DNA from: Sphingobacteriales bacterium
Lineage (GTDB): Bacteria; Bacteroidota; Bacteroidia; CAILMK01; JAAYUY01
Assembly (NCBI GenBank): GCA_012517435.1
Contig: JAAYUY010000147.1
Span: 1-52,040 of the forward strand
Length of the DNA: 52,040 nucleotides
Direction of reading: 5' to 3'
Shown here: piece after piece, positions 17,326 to 25,559 of the stretch
Position numbering within the stretch: position 1 is the stretch's first letter
Layout of the letters: each line of letters starts with the position of its first letter
The notes under the pieces: generated by a model
What the model was told of the DNA's origin: nothing
Databases searched by the model: none
What the model saw: only the letters and a program-made list of their open reading frames with translations
Made by a program: the position numbers and the translations under genes

Positions 17326-17357
17326 CAAAGTTAAATAACACGAAAATAAAATACAAA
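17326..17357 (-). promoter_or_regulatory. Promoter TTTG-N20-TAACTTTG for the signalling operon
   Basis: On the minus strand TTTG (17357-17354) is followed after 20 bases by TAACTTTG (17333-17326). It leaves a leader of roughly 45 bases before the ATG at 17276. It is the only good promoter upstream of the first four genes of the cluster. Confidence 0.62.
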
Positions 17358-17478
17358 TTTTTTTATAAGTAAGAAAACATCAACGTTTTACCTTAGTATG
17401 AATAAAAATTTTACTGATAATATAGAAATACCCGAGAGAATTACTCCACTAAAAAACATCTGTTTCCATTAATTGATT

Positions 17479-17486
17479 TAACTTTG
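17479..17486 (+). promoter_or_regulatory. -7 box TAACTTTG upstream of the 250-residue lipoprotein
   Basis: TAACTTTG on the plus strand lies 52 bases before the ATG at 17538. The -33 region has no TTTG. It is divergent from the signalling operon promoter, about 120 bases away. Confidence 0.4.
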
Positions 17487-17537
17487 AAACGAAATAAAAC
17501 GGAGTAAATACAGAAAAAACCTATTAAAATCAAAAAT

Positions 17538-18290
17538 ATGAAAAGGAAAATGCTTTTTTTACTGGTAATTGCCCTGACAGGATGCAAAGTAAGCAATTAC
17601 TATCAGCTTTACACGACATCACCGGAAAACGGACAGTTAAGTGCGTCCAGTATCAGCTTTGAAGATGAGAACCTGCTGGTCAGCTACAATCTCTGGGGCG
17701 TTGGCGGGGATTTCAGCTTCAGTATTTATAACAAATCCTCAGAAGATGCCGTGATTGAACTCAGCAAATCATTTTATGTGATGAACGGGTATGCCAATGA
17801 TTATTTTAAAAACAGGGTCTATACCAAATCAACCAACACGGGTGTTGTCAGTCCGCTGGTAACCACACCGGTGGCCGGTTCTATGTCGGGCTATTCCACT
17901 TCCTATTCCGAAAACCCGGAATTAATTATTCCGCCACAAACCAAAAAACTCGTTTCGGAATATACCATCAACAGCAGCTACTACGACCACTGTGATTTAC
18001 CAAAATTCCCCCCGAGAAAAAACAACCACTCGCTGACTTTCACCAAGGAAACCTCCCCTTTTGTGTTTTATAATATCATTACCTATAGCCTCAATGGCAT
18101 TGAAAAAAGAATTGAAAATCATTTCTTTGTCAGTGAGATTATCAACTTGCAGCAAAAAGATATGGTTAAACTGGAAGAAGTGAAAAGATGCGGGAAAAAA
18201 ACAGGACTGATGACTCAGGTTTTTACCAAAGCCTCCCCTGAAAAGTTTTATATCCCCTATCTGAACCTGAGTACACCTCCCAAAAAATAG
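17538..18290 (+). CDS. Hypothetical lipoprotein
   Basis: A 250-residue protein with a lipoprotein signal: basic MKRK, a hydrophobic run, and the lipobox LTGC with the lipidated cysteine at residue 16. The mature part is Ser/Tyr/Asn rich, has beta-strand character and shows no motif I can assign. It contains a Ser/Gly/Thr-rich stretch (VAGSMSGYSTSYSENPE) and ends in a short basic KK. Membrane anchoring follows from the lipobox; which membrane it sits in cannot be told. It appears monocistronic and divergent to the signalling operon, but nothing in it points to a signalling role. Confidence 0.8.
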   Translation: MKRKMLFLLVIALTGCKVSNYYQLYTTSPENGQLSASSISFEDENLLVSYNLWGVGGDFSFSIYNKSSEDAVIELSKSFYVMNGYANDYFKNRVYTKSTNTGVVSPLVTTPVAGSMSGYSTSYSENPELIIPPQTKKLVSEYTINSSYYDHCDLPKFPPRKNNHSLTFTKETSPFVFYNIITYSLNGIEKRIENHFFVSEIINLQQKDMVKLEEVKRCGKKTGLMTQVFTKASPEKFYIPYLNLSTPPKK

Positions 18291-18356
18291 ACCGGCAGAA
18301 GAAAGGTCAGATTTTTAACAAAACGTCATAGCGAATTGATTTTGAGAATTATCTGA

Positions 18357-18403
18357 TATGGGTAATGGGTAATGAGTGATGGGTGATGTGTGATGGGTGG
18401 GTG
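18357..18403. repeat. Heptamer tract (GTGATGR/GTAATGR)n, copy 2
   Basis: About six units of 7 bases (GGTAATG, AGTGATG, GGTGATG, TGTGATG and similar) follow each other. The unit is the same as at 4752, 46916 and 51248, but the CGGATTTTTGTG flank of copies 1 and 3 is missing. Confidence 0.7.
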
Positions 18404-18569
18404 GAGATCAATGAATGTTTTCAGAAAGCTTTGGAAAAAGAATGTTGAAATATTAATGAATAAAGCTAAAAGGTTGTTAAGGAAAAACTATCTGATGTTC
18501 TGACTTTATCTTTATTGCAGGTGAATCGCAAAAAAGAATCACTGCGATTGTCAATCGGTAAAATTCATG

Positions 18570-18599
18570 TTGTATAATTTCCGGTTACAGTTATTTTTG
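18570..18599 (+). promoter_or_regulatory. Promoter TTG-N19-TATTTTTG for the OB-fold lipoprotein
   Basis: TTG (18570-18572), a 19-base spacer and TATTTTTG (18592-18599) match the Bacteroidota consensus well. The ATG at 18641 is 41 bases downstream. Confidence 0.6.
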
Positions 18600-18640
18600 C
18601 AGGCCAATGAAAAGTAAAAATTTTTAAATTAAATTAAATT

Positions 18641-19258
18641 ATGAGAAAAACAGCATTATTCAGCCTGATGATTTTAGTCATGATTTCCTGTGGAAAAAAA
18701 CAGGCAAAAGTTACTGAAATCGACATCAACAAATTTGAAGAGCAAGCTGCTACCCTGGTGGATCAGCAAGTGAGTATGACCGGCATGGTAGTTCATATCT
18801 GCAAACATGGCGGGAAAAAAATGTTCCTTGTTGGTGAAAATCCGGACAATAAAATTGTTGTATTTGCCGGAGAGCAGATCAGTGAATTTCCTGTGGAACT
18901 GGAAGGCAAGAAAGTGAAGGTTTTTGGAATTATAAAAGAAGAAATCATCACCGAAGATACTATCAGGCAATGGGAAGCCGAAGATGCCGCCAACGACACA
19001 GCAAACAAAAGCATAGAAGTCAATGCCGGAAACGCCCAACCTGTTGATGCCAAAGCAGTGAAGGAAGGAAAAGTGGAAAATGTAGCTGTAAAAGATACAG
19101 CAAAATCAGAATGTATAGATGAGTCAGCCGAACATAAGGAAGGAAAATGCGAAGACGACCGCTATGCTGCCATCCGTCAGAAAATTGCCGAAAGCAAAGA
19201 CGGCAAATACAGACGCTACTGGATAGAAGTAACTAAATTCGAAGAAGTTAAAGAATAA
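18641..19258 (+). CDS. Lipoprotein with OB-fold-like domain
   Basis: A 205-residue protein with a lipoprotein signal peptide (MRKTALFSLMILVMISCGKK, lipidated Cys17). Residues ~28-105 fit a small OB-fold: a strand pair around VSMTGMVVHICKHGGKKMFL, then a strand-loop pattern ending in KVKVFGIIKEE. The HxCxHGGKKMFL phrase is typical of short Bacteroidota OB-fold lipoproteins. After it comes a charged Lys/Glu/Ala-rich linker (about 110-180) and a short C-terminal strand region (RYWIEVTKFEEV). The function is unknown. It precedes a PepSY-type membrane protein by 68 bases with a terminator hairpin between them, so the two may be only partly co-transcribed. Confidence 0.78.
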   Translation: MRKTALFSLMILVMISCGKKQAKVTEIDINKFEEQAATLVDQQVSMTGMVVHICKHGGKKMFLVGENPDNKIVVFAGEQISEFPVELEGKKVKVFGIIKEEIITEDTIRQWEAEDAANDTANKSIEVNAGNAQPVDAKAVKEGKVENVAVKDTAKSECIDESAEHKEGKCEDDRYAAIRQKIAESKDGKYRRYWIEVTKFEEVKE

Positions 19259-19280
19259 CGACCTACCTTTAAAACATCCA

Positions 19281-19316
19281 AAGAGCTGTTTCCTCCGGAG
19301 ACAGCTCTTTTTTTGA
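19281..19316 (+). terminator. Rho-independent terminator
   Basis: The perfect stem AAGAGCTGT/ACAGCTCTT (19281-19289 with 19301-19309) has further pairing inside (TCC/GGA) and is followed by a run of seven T. It sits 22 bases after the OB-fold lipoprotein stop and just before the PepSY gene start. Confidence 0.85.
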
Positions 19317-19326
19317 ATTTTTTGCC

Positions 19327-19878
19327 ATGAAAATAAACTGGAGAAAATGGAACAGGGTGATACACCGCGATTTGGGGTATTTCTTTTTTGGTGTTACCCT
19401 TATTTACGCCATTTCAGGTATCGCCATCAACCACAATGAAATCTGGAATCCCAATTACATCATTAAAGGGAAAGATATTTCGGTTAAACCTGTTGCAAAG
19501 GAAAGCATATCAAGAGATTATCTCGACAGTCTGATTACCGCTCATGGCGAAAGGGGTCTGAAAGGTTTTTATTTTCCGAAAGCCGGATTGGTAAAGGCTT
19601 TTTTCAAAGAAGGACAGATTGTTATTGATTATTCTACCGGAGAAGCACGGATAGAAAGCATAAGGAAAAGGCCTTTTTTCAATCAGATCAACTTTCTGCA
19701 TTATGACCCGGGACGCTGGTGGACTTATTTTTCAGACATTTATGCCATTTCGCTGGCATTGATGGCTATCACAGGGCTTTTTATTGTCAGAGGTAAAAAC
19801 GGACTGCTCTGGCGCGGACTCATTCTTGCCCTGGCCGGACTGACCATCCCCATTATTTTCCTGTTGTTTTTCAGGTAA
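19327..19878 (+). CDS. PepSY-associated transmembrane protein
   Basis: A 183-residue membrane protein. A basic amphipathic start (MKINWRKWNRVIHRDLGY) leads into a first membrane helix (FFFGVTLIYAISGIAINH) with an H-x3-E segment, then a ~95-residue extracytoplasmic part. Two more hydrophobic helices follow (about 137-155 and 160-181), with WWTYFSDIYAISLALMAITG between them. The order (RxxHRDLG, AISGxxxNH, FLHYDPGRWWTYFSD) is that of the PepSY-associated TM family, related to the membrane domains of iron-uptake reductases such as FoxB/PiuB. No cofactor or function can be assigned with certainty. The start is the ATG, right after the terminator. Confidence 0.82.
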   Translation: MKINWRKWNRVIHRDLGYFFFGVTLIYAISGIAINHNEIWNPNYIIKGKDISVKPVAKESISRDYLDSLITAHGERGLKGFYFPKAGLVKAFFKEGQIVIDYSTGEARIESIRKRPFFNQINFLHYDPGRWWTYFSDIYAISLALMAITGLFIVRGKNGLLWRGLILALAGLTIPIIFLLFFR

Positions 19879-19956
19879 ATACAAACAAGCTTCAGTAGAA
19901 ATAATCAACCAAAGGCAGGCAGATTTCCCTTCAAAACCATTATCAGGTTTCCTTTA

Positions 19957-22900
19957 CTAAAATATATTGATTTTAAAGATTCTGCTTCCACGCTCAGTAT
20001 CCACCCTGACCAGATAAATCCCCTGCCGGGCAGACGGAATTTCCATATAAAGCTGATTGCCCTGAACAAAATGTTTATCCGTTATCATCACTTTCTGCCC
20101 AATGGCATTGAAAACTTCGGCAGAGATAATGTTTTCCTCCGAAAGAATATAAAACTTCCCGTTATTCGGATTGGGATAGAGTGAAATATTCAGCTGTCTA
20201 TTTTCTTCTGAAATACTGCCACATTCATACACATTCACATAACGGATAACAGAATCTGCCACATTCCCGCTGGCATCCTTTGCATGATAAACGATGTTGA
20301 AAAGCCCGACATAACGATTGGGCAAATATTCCTTGTAATAAGTACCTGTTACCAAGGCAGACGGATTCTTGTCATAGTTATCGGTTACATCGAACAACAG
20401 GTCTGACGTATCGGCTGTTTTATACCTGCATACATTCAAAACGCTGGCTCCCTTGAGTTTGATGACAGGCTTTATCCTGTCAACCACCTGAATGGTAAAG
20501 TTCAGATAGGCCTGATTTCCAGCTTTGTCGGAACAATAATAGATTAAAGTATAAAATCCAAGTTGCCGGGCAATACCATCCGGAAATGCCTGATAATAGC
20601 TGCCGGCAGAATCAATGTTAACAGATGGATCATAATTGTCGGTGGCTTTCACTTTCAGCCATGGGATTGCATGATCGACATCCACAATTACAGTATCCTG
20701 GTCATTGTATAAGGCTGTGAACTGAGGCCTGATGTCGTCATACACCACGACCACACGGGAAACAGAAACCGGACCGTTGCCACAGGAATCGCTGACGCTG
20801 TATTTTAAAACATAAGTGCCTGTTTTTGCTACATCTACATTGCCGGATATAGTAATACTGAGTTTTTTATCATAATTATCGGTTGCCGAAGCACCCGGAT
20901 CAGACCATGTTGTAAAGACTCTGACAGAGTCAACAGACTTGCCAATCAGGTTTATCGCAGGAGGAATTCTGTCAATGACATAAACATCCCTGAGCACCGA
21001 AGCAATGTTTCCGGCCATATCCATCACCTGATACTGGATTTGATATTTGCCTAAAAATTTGTTTTTCAGCATGTTATTGATAATCGTATCGTAAATACCG
21101 CTACAGGAATCATAGGTTAAAAATCCCGGATCGAAATAAGTATCTCCTACATCAATGGTATCAGGATTGTTACCCAGTAATTTCAGATAAGGTGCATGTT
21201 TTTCAGGTGTGATAATGACAGTTCTTGTAGCCTGGCCATGGTTTCCGAAACTATCACGAACTGCATAATTTATCTGGTACGTACCAGGGGAAGTCCAGTC
21301 AACATTATCTGTTTTTAAAATCTGAGAGGTCATATTTCCGAAAAGATTTGAAACAGCAGTAGCTCCCGGATCATTGAATAAGGAGCATTGTTCAACAGAA
21401 ACGGTATCGTTTCCTATCAGCGTCACAACGGGTGCCAGGGAATAATTCCTGATAATTACTTTATAGTCTTCAAATTCACCAATGAGATTTGTTCCGCAAG
21501 GCAGATTGGGAAATCCTGCAATACAGACCCCTATTCTCATTTTAGTCGGGCCTGTCTGAGCGTAGCCGGGTACCCTGATGGTATCCGTATATGAAAGTGA
21601 AGTACCGGAAGGCTGATATAGTACTTCTTCCCCCTGATCGTTGAAATCACCGTCAATATTCCAGTCAATCCAGACTTTTCGTGTCATGGCATTTAAATTT
21701 GTATTTCTGGAAATGGTGATGACATGTTTGGCATATTTGTCAAGGTATGTATAATAATCTTTGGAATAATCGCTATAAGCTTTTGATCCTGAAGAAGAGC
21801 TGCAATTGATAGTGCCTATTTGAACACGGTTTATACCGATATCACTGTTCAGGTTGTTGACCACCGGAATACAGTAATCAATCGGATAAACATAACAAGT
21901 TCTGGTAAATGTATCTTTGCTGCTCCCGTATGAAGCAATGAGGGTAATGGTATAACAGGTAGTTTCATTGAAGATAATCTTAGGATTGTTACCGTTCGGA
22001 TAATCCGAAACAGGGGTAAAACTGGAAGGATTGATGTCCCATTTAAAACTATTGGCACAGCCTTTTGTCAGGTTGGTGAATAATACCTCATCTATTGATT
22101 TTCTTGGTTTTACATTGTCAGCAATGAAATCAGCCTGAGGAACTGTAGTCGGAGAAATAATGACAATATTTTTGACAAATACAGAATCGCCACCGCAGTT
22201 TTTAACTTTCAGTTTTACCGGATAAACCCCCGATGAATTAAAGGTATGTAATCCATCTTTTGCTGTTGACTGAGCAATACCGGTTCCTTCAAAATCCCAT
22301 TCATAAATCAGGTCGCTTCCGGTGGATAAGTTCTGGAAAGCAATCTCAACCCCTACACAACCTGAGTCAGGGCCGGTAAAATAAGCCGCAGGTTTTGATA
22401 CCTGAGACTGAGTTCCAAACCATTCTCCCAAAAATCCCTTGTTAGTGCCGTTTGCGTTGGTGGTAAACTGGAAAAACATTCTGCCGCTGGTAGCGGTAAG
22501 TGTTTTCGGAAAAGTACTGCTCGACAGGCTTCCGGTGAGTCCATTGGCTCCATAGGTATTGAAATCCCATAAAGGTGTCCCCTGACTTCCTGTGCCATCA
22601 TATACTTTGAGATAATCACCCGAAGAAAGTTCAAATTCATAAAAGGTAAATGTCAGGGTATCGACACAGGGAGTCAGCTGGAGGGTACAATTCAGATTAT
22701 TGGAATAGTCGCCCTGAGGTCCGGAGTCATCTGTCAGGAGTCCAAATGGAGAAATGGCAACTTCCGGCAAAACATACTGACACATGTATTGTAACGGTTT
22801 GACAATGATATATTTATTCACCCTGACGCTATCAACACCTTTTGAATTTTTCACGATCAGCCTGACATCATAAGCACCAGCCACTTCAAATCTGATGATA

Positions 22901-25518
22901 GGATTCTGGCTGTAACGATCGGTAAAATTGATAAAATAGAAGGTAGGAATATTACCGAGATAAGGATCGTTAAAGGTTTCAGGAAAAATCTTCCATTCCC
23001 ATTCGGAGGGGCAGCCGGTGGAAGCATCAAAAAAATTGACCTCATCAAAAGGAGATATAATATTTTTATCACTGAGAAAAGCGGGAACAGGCTTACTCAG
23101 AGGTGCACGTATATATACCGTATGGGTAAATGTATCGCTTCCGTAACAATTGGTACTGATAAGCATGATGGTTGCCGAGGTCATATTCTTTGGAAAAACA
23201 TGAACAAGGTTCAGTGAATTTGTATCATAAACTCCGTTAATATACCAGGCATGGCTGACCGGATCAAGAGCAGTGTATTTATTGAAAAAGGCCACAGGCG
23301 ATTCATTGCAGATGGTATCCTGCGTGATAAAGCCTGCGGTTGGCTTTATCCCCTGATAGGTCGGTTCATCAGCTCCCAGAAATCCGGCATAGGGGCAACG
23401 TGAATCACCATCCACATCTTTACTGAGCCATGTTTTCTTTCCGATATACGGGGGCTGTGTGGATACCAGATGTAAATTAGCGGAAGAAATAAAATTGGGA
23501 TTTTTCTGATCATAGGAATATTTGTCGTGCGGTACGGCAAAGTATGTATTATCTGTTTTGAAACCTGTCAGGTTCAGATAAGATTTGTTGTTGATAAAAA
23601 ACTTACGGTTGGTGGTTCCGACATAATAATATAAATTAAAATCGAGCTGAGGCAATATGGTATATGAAAGCACCGTCATTGAAACCAGCAGGTTTTTATT
23701 GGAGCTGACAAGAATATTGTTGAAAATTTCGGAACCTCTCGTATAAAACAGACAGATAGCACTCGAAACGCTGTCATCATTCGTACCGTTAACCACAATA
23801 GAGTTGTTGTAAATTCTCAGCATTAAATCGTAATAGGAATAAATACCCTGTTGTAGGGCACTGTTGGAAAAATTGTAAATCATATTATTGATAATAAATG
23901 AGCTATCCGAAATAGCCGCATTTTCGGCATTCAGGGAAATACCACAACGCCCCGGATTGATAATATTCCCGTCAATGACGGTTCCTCCACAATAATAATC
24001 AGACATAATGCCTACGGCCTGAGCTGATTTCATATTGGTAATGGTATTGTACTGAATAGTCGTTCTGACCATACCCGACTGTAATATTGCCGCATAATAA
24101 TGTTCGGAAAAATTATTTCCGATGACCTTGTTGTAATAGCCTAAAGATGAAGCTCCACCACTTAATCTGACACCGGTATGACCTCCGGTAATGCTGTTTT
24201 GATAAATCAGGTTGTTGTTGATATTCATATTCTGCCCGCTGCTGCCGTTTTCATCAAATGCAAGCAGAATGCCCGCCACAGTTGAACTGCTATAATTTCC
24301 GACCACAATCGAGCATTCTCTGATGGTGTTGTGATGAGAATTATTTCCGATATACACCCCCAGTTCATAGGAAGTTCCTGTGTTAATTATTTTCATTCTT
24401 CTGAAAGTTACATAGGAGCATCCGTTTAAAACCACTGTAGCCCTGTCGGAAGAAGAAACTCCGGCATAACTCAGGCTTACTTTAGTTACATCCTGTCCGT
24501 CAAAAGTAACCGTATTGGTGGATGACATCCCTGAAATATCAGGGATAACCACTCTCCCGTTGTAAGTTCCCGGCAATATGTTAAAAGTAACCGGACCTGA
24601 AATACCACAGTTTTGCATAGCGGCCACTGCAGCTCCAAAAGTCTGAAAATCACCATTGGTGCCAATAGTATAGGTTCCGCTGATGCCTGTGCAGATACCT
24701 TTAAGGATGGTATCATTGGTAGGATCAGAATCAGCACCTGTTCCATTCGGATTTGCAACCCAGACCTTTAACTGATGAGAGCCGGATGTACTTACATTTA
24801 ATGAAGTGGTAAATTTATAAGATTTTGTTTCTCCCGGGGCAAGAGATGTTGTTATATTTGTTAAGGTTACAGGAGTTGAATTGTCAAGCTTAAATCCTGC
24901 ATCAAATTTTGTGATGGTGTTTGTTGAGAGATTGGAGTATTTTATCCAGATAGTATTGGCTCCTGTTCTAAATACGATGGGGCTGTCAATACTGGTAAGT
25001 GCCAGATCAGTACCTCCGGGCTTTACAATGGTCAGGTTAAAATCTTCGGTTTCCCCATAAAACTGAGAAACACAAGGATCTGTCGGTATTGAATAATAAT
25101 TTGTCCTGATTCGCACTCTCTTCACACCTATGGATACAGAAGAAGGCACGTACATGGTTCCGGTAGCGGAAGTGGAACTGGTTGTTGTACTGAAAATACT
25201 TTCGCCTGCATCGGCAAAATCCCCGTCATTGTTCCAGTCGGCCCAGATAATAATACCGGTCTGTAAAAGACCAGCCAGGCCTATCGTAAAAGTGATGGTA
25301 TCGGATGGAACTCCCACAAACATGTCTTGATGAAGCACATAGGAATTAGCAGAACATCCATTGTTGGGAAGGTTCAGATTGGTTACCGCTCCTGAGGTAA
25401 CGACAGTGAGGATGGGGGCATAAAAACAATTGCTTGACGGAATACAATAATTTTGTGCAAGCAAAAAATGAGTATTAACAAATAATACTAAAGCCAATGA
25501 TGATAAAAGTCTTTTCAT
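19957..25518 (-). CDS. Giant secreted mosaic surface protein with T9SS type A sorting domain
   Basis: 1853 residues. A signal peptide (cleaved near residue 21, LLAQ-N) is followed by a GEVED domain (WADWNNDGDF..GETEDFNLTI), a CARDB-like module and a long parallel beta-helix region (about 280-700). Next come two PKD-like modules, a CUB-like domain (about 925-1040), two more PKD-like modules and a second GEVED domain (WIDWNIDGDFNDQGEE). About five HYR/DUF5011 Ig-like repeats (VTLIGNDT.., INLIGKSVDSV..DPGA..DNYD) follow. The last ~75 residues are a type A T9SS sorting domain (ISLYPNPNNGKFYI...IFNAIGQKV-like...GIYLVRV). It is therefore exported by the Por/T9SS machinery and displayed or released as an adhesin-like protein. 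No enzyme active site was identified. It is monocistronic. Confidence 0.92.
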   Translation of the reverse strand: MKRLLSSLALVLFVNTHFLLAQNYCIPSSNCFYAPILTVVTSGAVTNLNLPNNGCSANSYVLHQDMFVGVPSDTITFTIGLAGLLQTGIIIWADWNNDGDFADAGESIFSTTTSSTSATGTMYVPSSVSIGVKRVRIRTNYYSIPTDPCVSQFYGETEDFNLTIVKPGGTDLALTSIDSPIVFRTGANTIWIKYSNLSTNTITKFDAGFKLDNSTPVTLTNITTSLAPGETKSYKFTTSLNVSTSGSHQLKVWVANPNGTGADSDPTNDTILKGICTGISGTYTIGTNGDFQTFGAAVAAMQNCGISGPVTFNILPGTYNGRVVIPDISGMSSTNTVTFDGQDVTKVSLSYAGVSSSDRATVVLNGCSYVTFRRMKIINTGTSYELGVYIGNNSHHNTIRECSIVVGNYSSSTVAGILLAFDENGSSGQNMNINNNLIYQNSITGGHTGVRLSGGASSLGYYNKVIGNNFSEHYYAAILQSGMVRTTIQYNTITNMKSAQAVGIMSDYYCGGTVIDGNIINPGRCGISLNAENAAISDSSFIINNMIYNFSNSALQQGIYSYYDLMLRIYNNSIVVNGTNDDSVSSAICLFYTRGSEIFNNILVSSNKNLLVSMTVLSYTILPQLDFNLYYYVGTTNRKFFINNKSYLNLTGFKTDNTYFAVPHDKYSYDQKNPNFISSANLHLVSTQPPYIGKKTWLSKDVDGDSRCPYAGFLGADEPTYQGIKPTAGFITQDTICNESPVAFFNKYTALDPVSHAWYINGVYDTNSLNLVHVFPKNMTSATIMLISTNCYGSDTFTHTVYIRAPLSKPVPAFLSDKNIISPFDEVNFFDASTGCPSEWEWKIFPETFNDPYLGNIPTFYFINFTDRYSQNPIIRFEVAGAYDVRLIVKNSKGVDSVRVNKYIIVKPLQYMCQYVLPEVAISPFGLLTDDSGPQGDYSNNLNCTLQLTPCVDTLTFTFYEFELSSGDYLKVYDGTGSQGTPLWDFNTYGANGLTGSLSSSTFPKTLTATSGRMFFQFTTNANGTNKGFLGEWFGTQSQVSKPAAYFTGPDSGCVGVEIAFQNLSTGSDLIYEWDFEGTGIAQSTAKDGLHTFNSSGVYPVKLKVKNCGGDSVFVKNIVIISPTTVPQADFIADNVKPRKSIDEVLFTNLTKGCANSFKWDINPSSFTPVSDYPNGNNPKIIFNETTCYTITLIASYGSSKDTFTRTCYVYPIDYCIPVVNNLNSDIGINRVQIGTINCSSSSGSKAYSDYSKDYYTYLDKYAKHVITISRNTNLNAMTRKVWIDWNIDGDFNDQGEEVLYQPSGTSLSYTDTIRVPGYAQTGPTKMRIGVCIAGFPNLPCGTNLIGEFEDYKVIIRNYSLAPVVTLIGNDTVSVEQCSLFNDPGATAVSNLFGNMTSQILKTDNVDWTSPGTYQINYAVRDSFGNHGQATRTVIITPEKHAPYLKLLGNNPDTIDVGDTYFDPGFLTYDSCSGIYDTIINNMLKNKFLGKYQIQYQVMDMAGNIASVLRDVYVIDRIPPAINLIGKSVDSVRVFTTWSDPGASATDNYDKKLSITISGNVDVAKTGTYVLKYSVSDSCGNGPVSVSRVVVVYDDIRPQFTALYNDQDTVIVDVDHAIPWLKVKATDNYDPSVNIDSAGSYYQAFPDGIARQLGFYTLIYYCSDKAGNQAYLNFTIQVVDRIKPVIKLKGASVLNVCRYKTADTSDLLFDVTDNYDKNPSALVTGTYYKEYLPNRYVGLFNIVYHAKDASGNVADSVIRYVNVYECGSISEENRQLNISLYPNPNNGKFYILSEENIISAEVFNAIGQKVMITDKHFVQGNQLYMEIPSARQGIYLVRVDTERGSRIFKINIF

Positions 25519-25550
25519 AATCTGATTGATTCTAATAAAGATTGAACTTA

Positions 25551-25558
25551 CAAATATA
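25551..25558 (-). promoter_or_regulatory. -7 box TATATTTG for the giant surface protein
   Basis: TATATTTG on the minus strand ends 32 bases before the ATG at 25518. It lies within the short gap after the M14 peptidase stop. TTG at 25583-25581 is 22 bases upstream, a slightly long spacer. Confidence 0.5.
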
Positions 25559-25559
25559 A

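Larger units (their letters stand above)
18291..18640. other. 350-base gap: heptamer tract and promoter only
   Basis: Apart from the (GTGATGR)n tract at 18357-18403 and the promoter at 18570-18599 I see no gene, RNA structure or terminator. Short open frames here have no start context and no protein-like composition. Confidence 0.55.
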
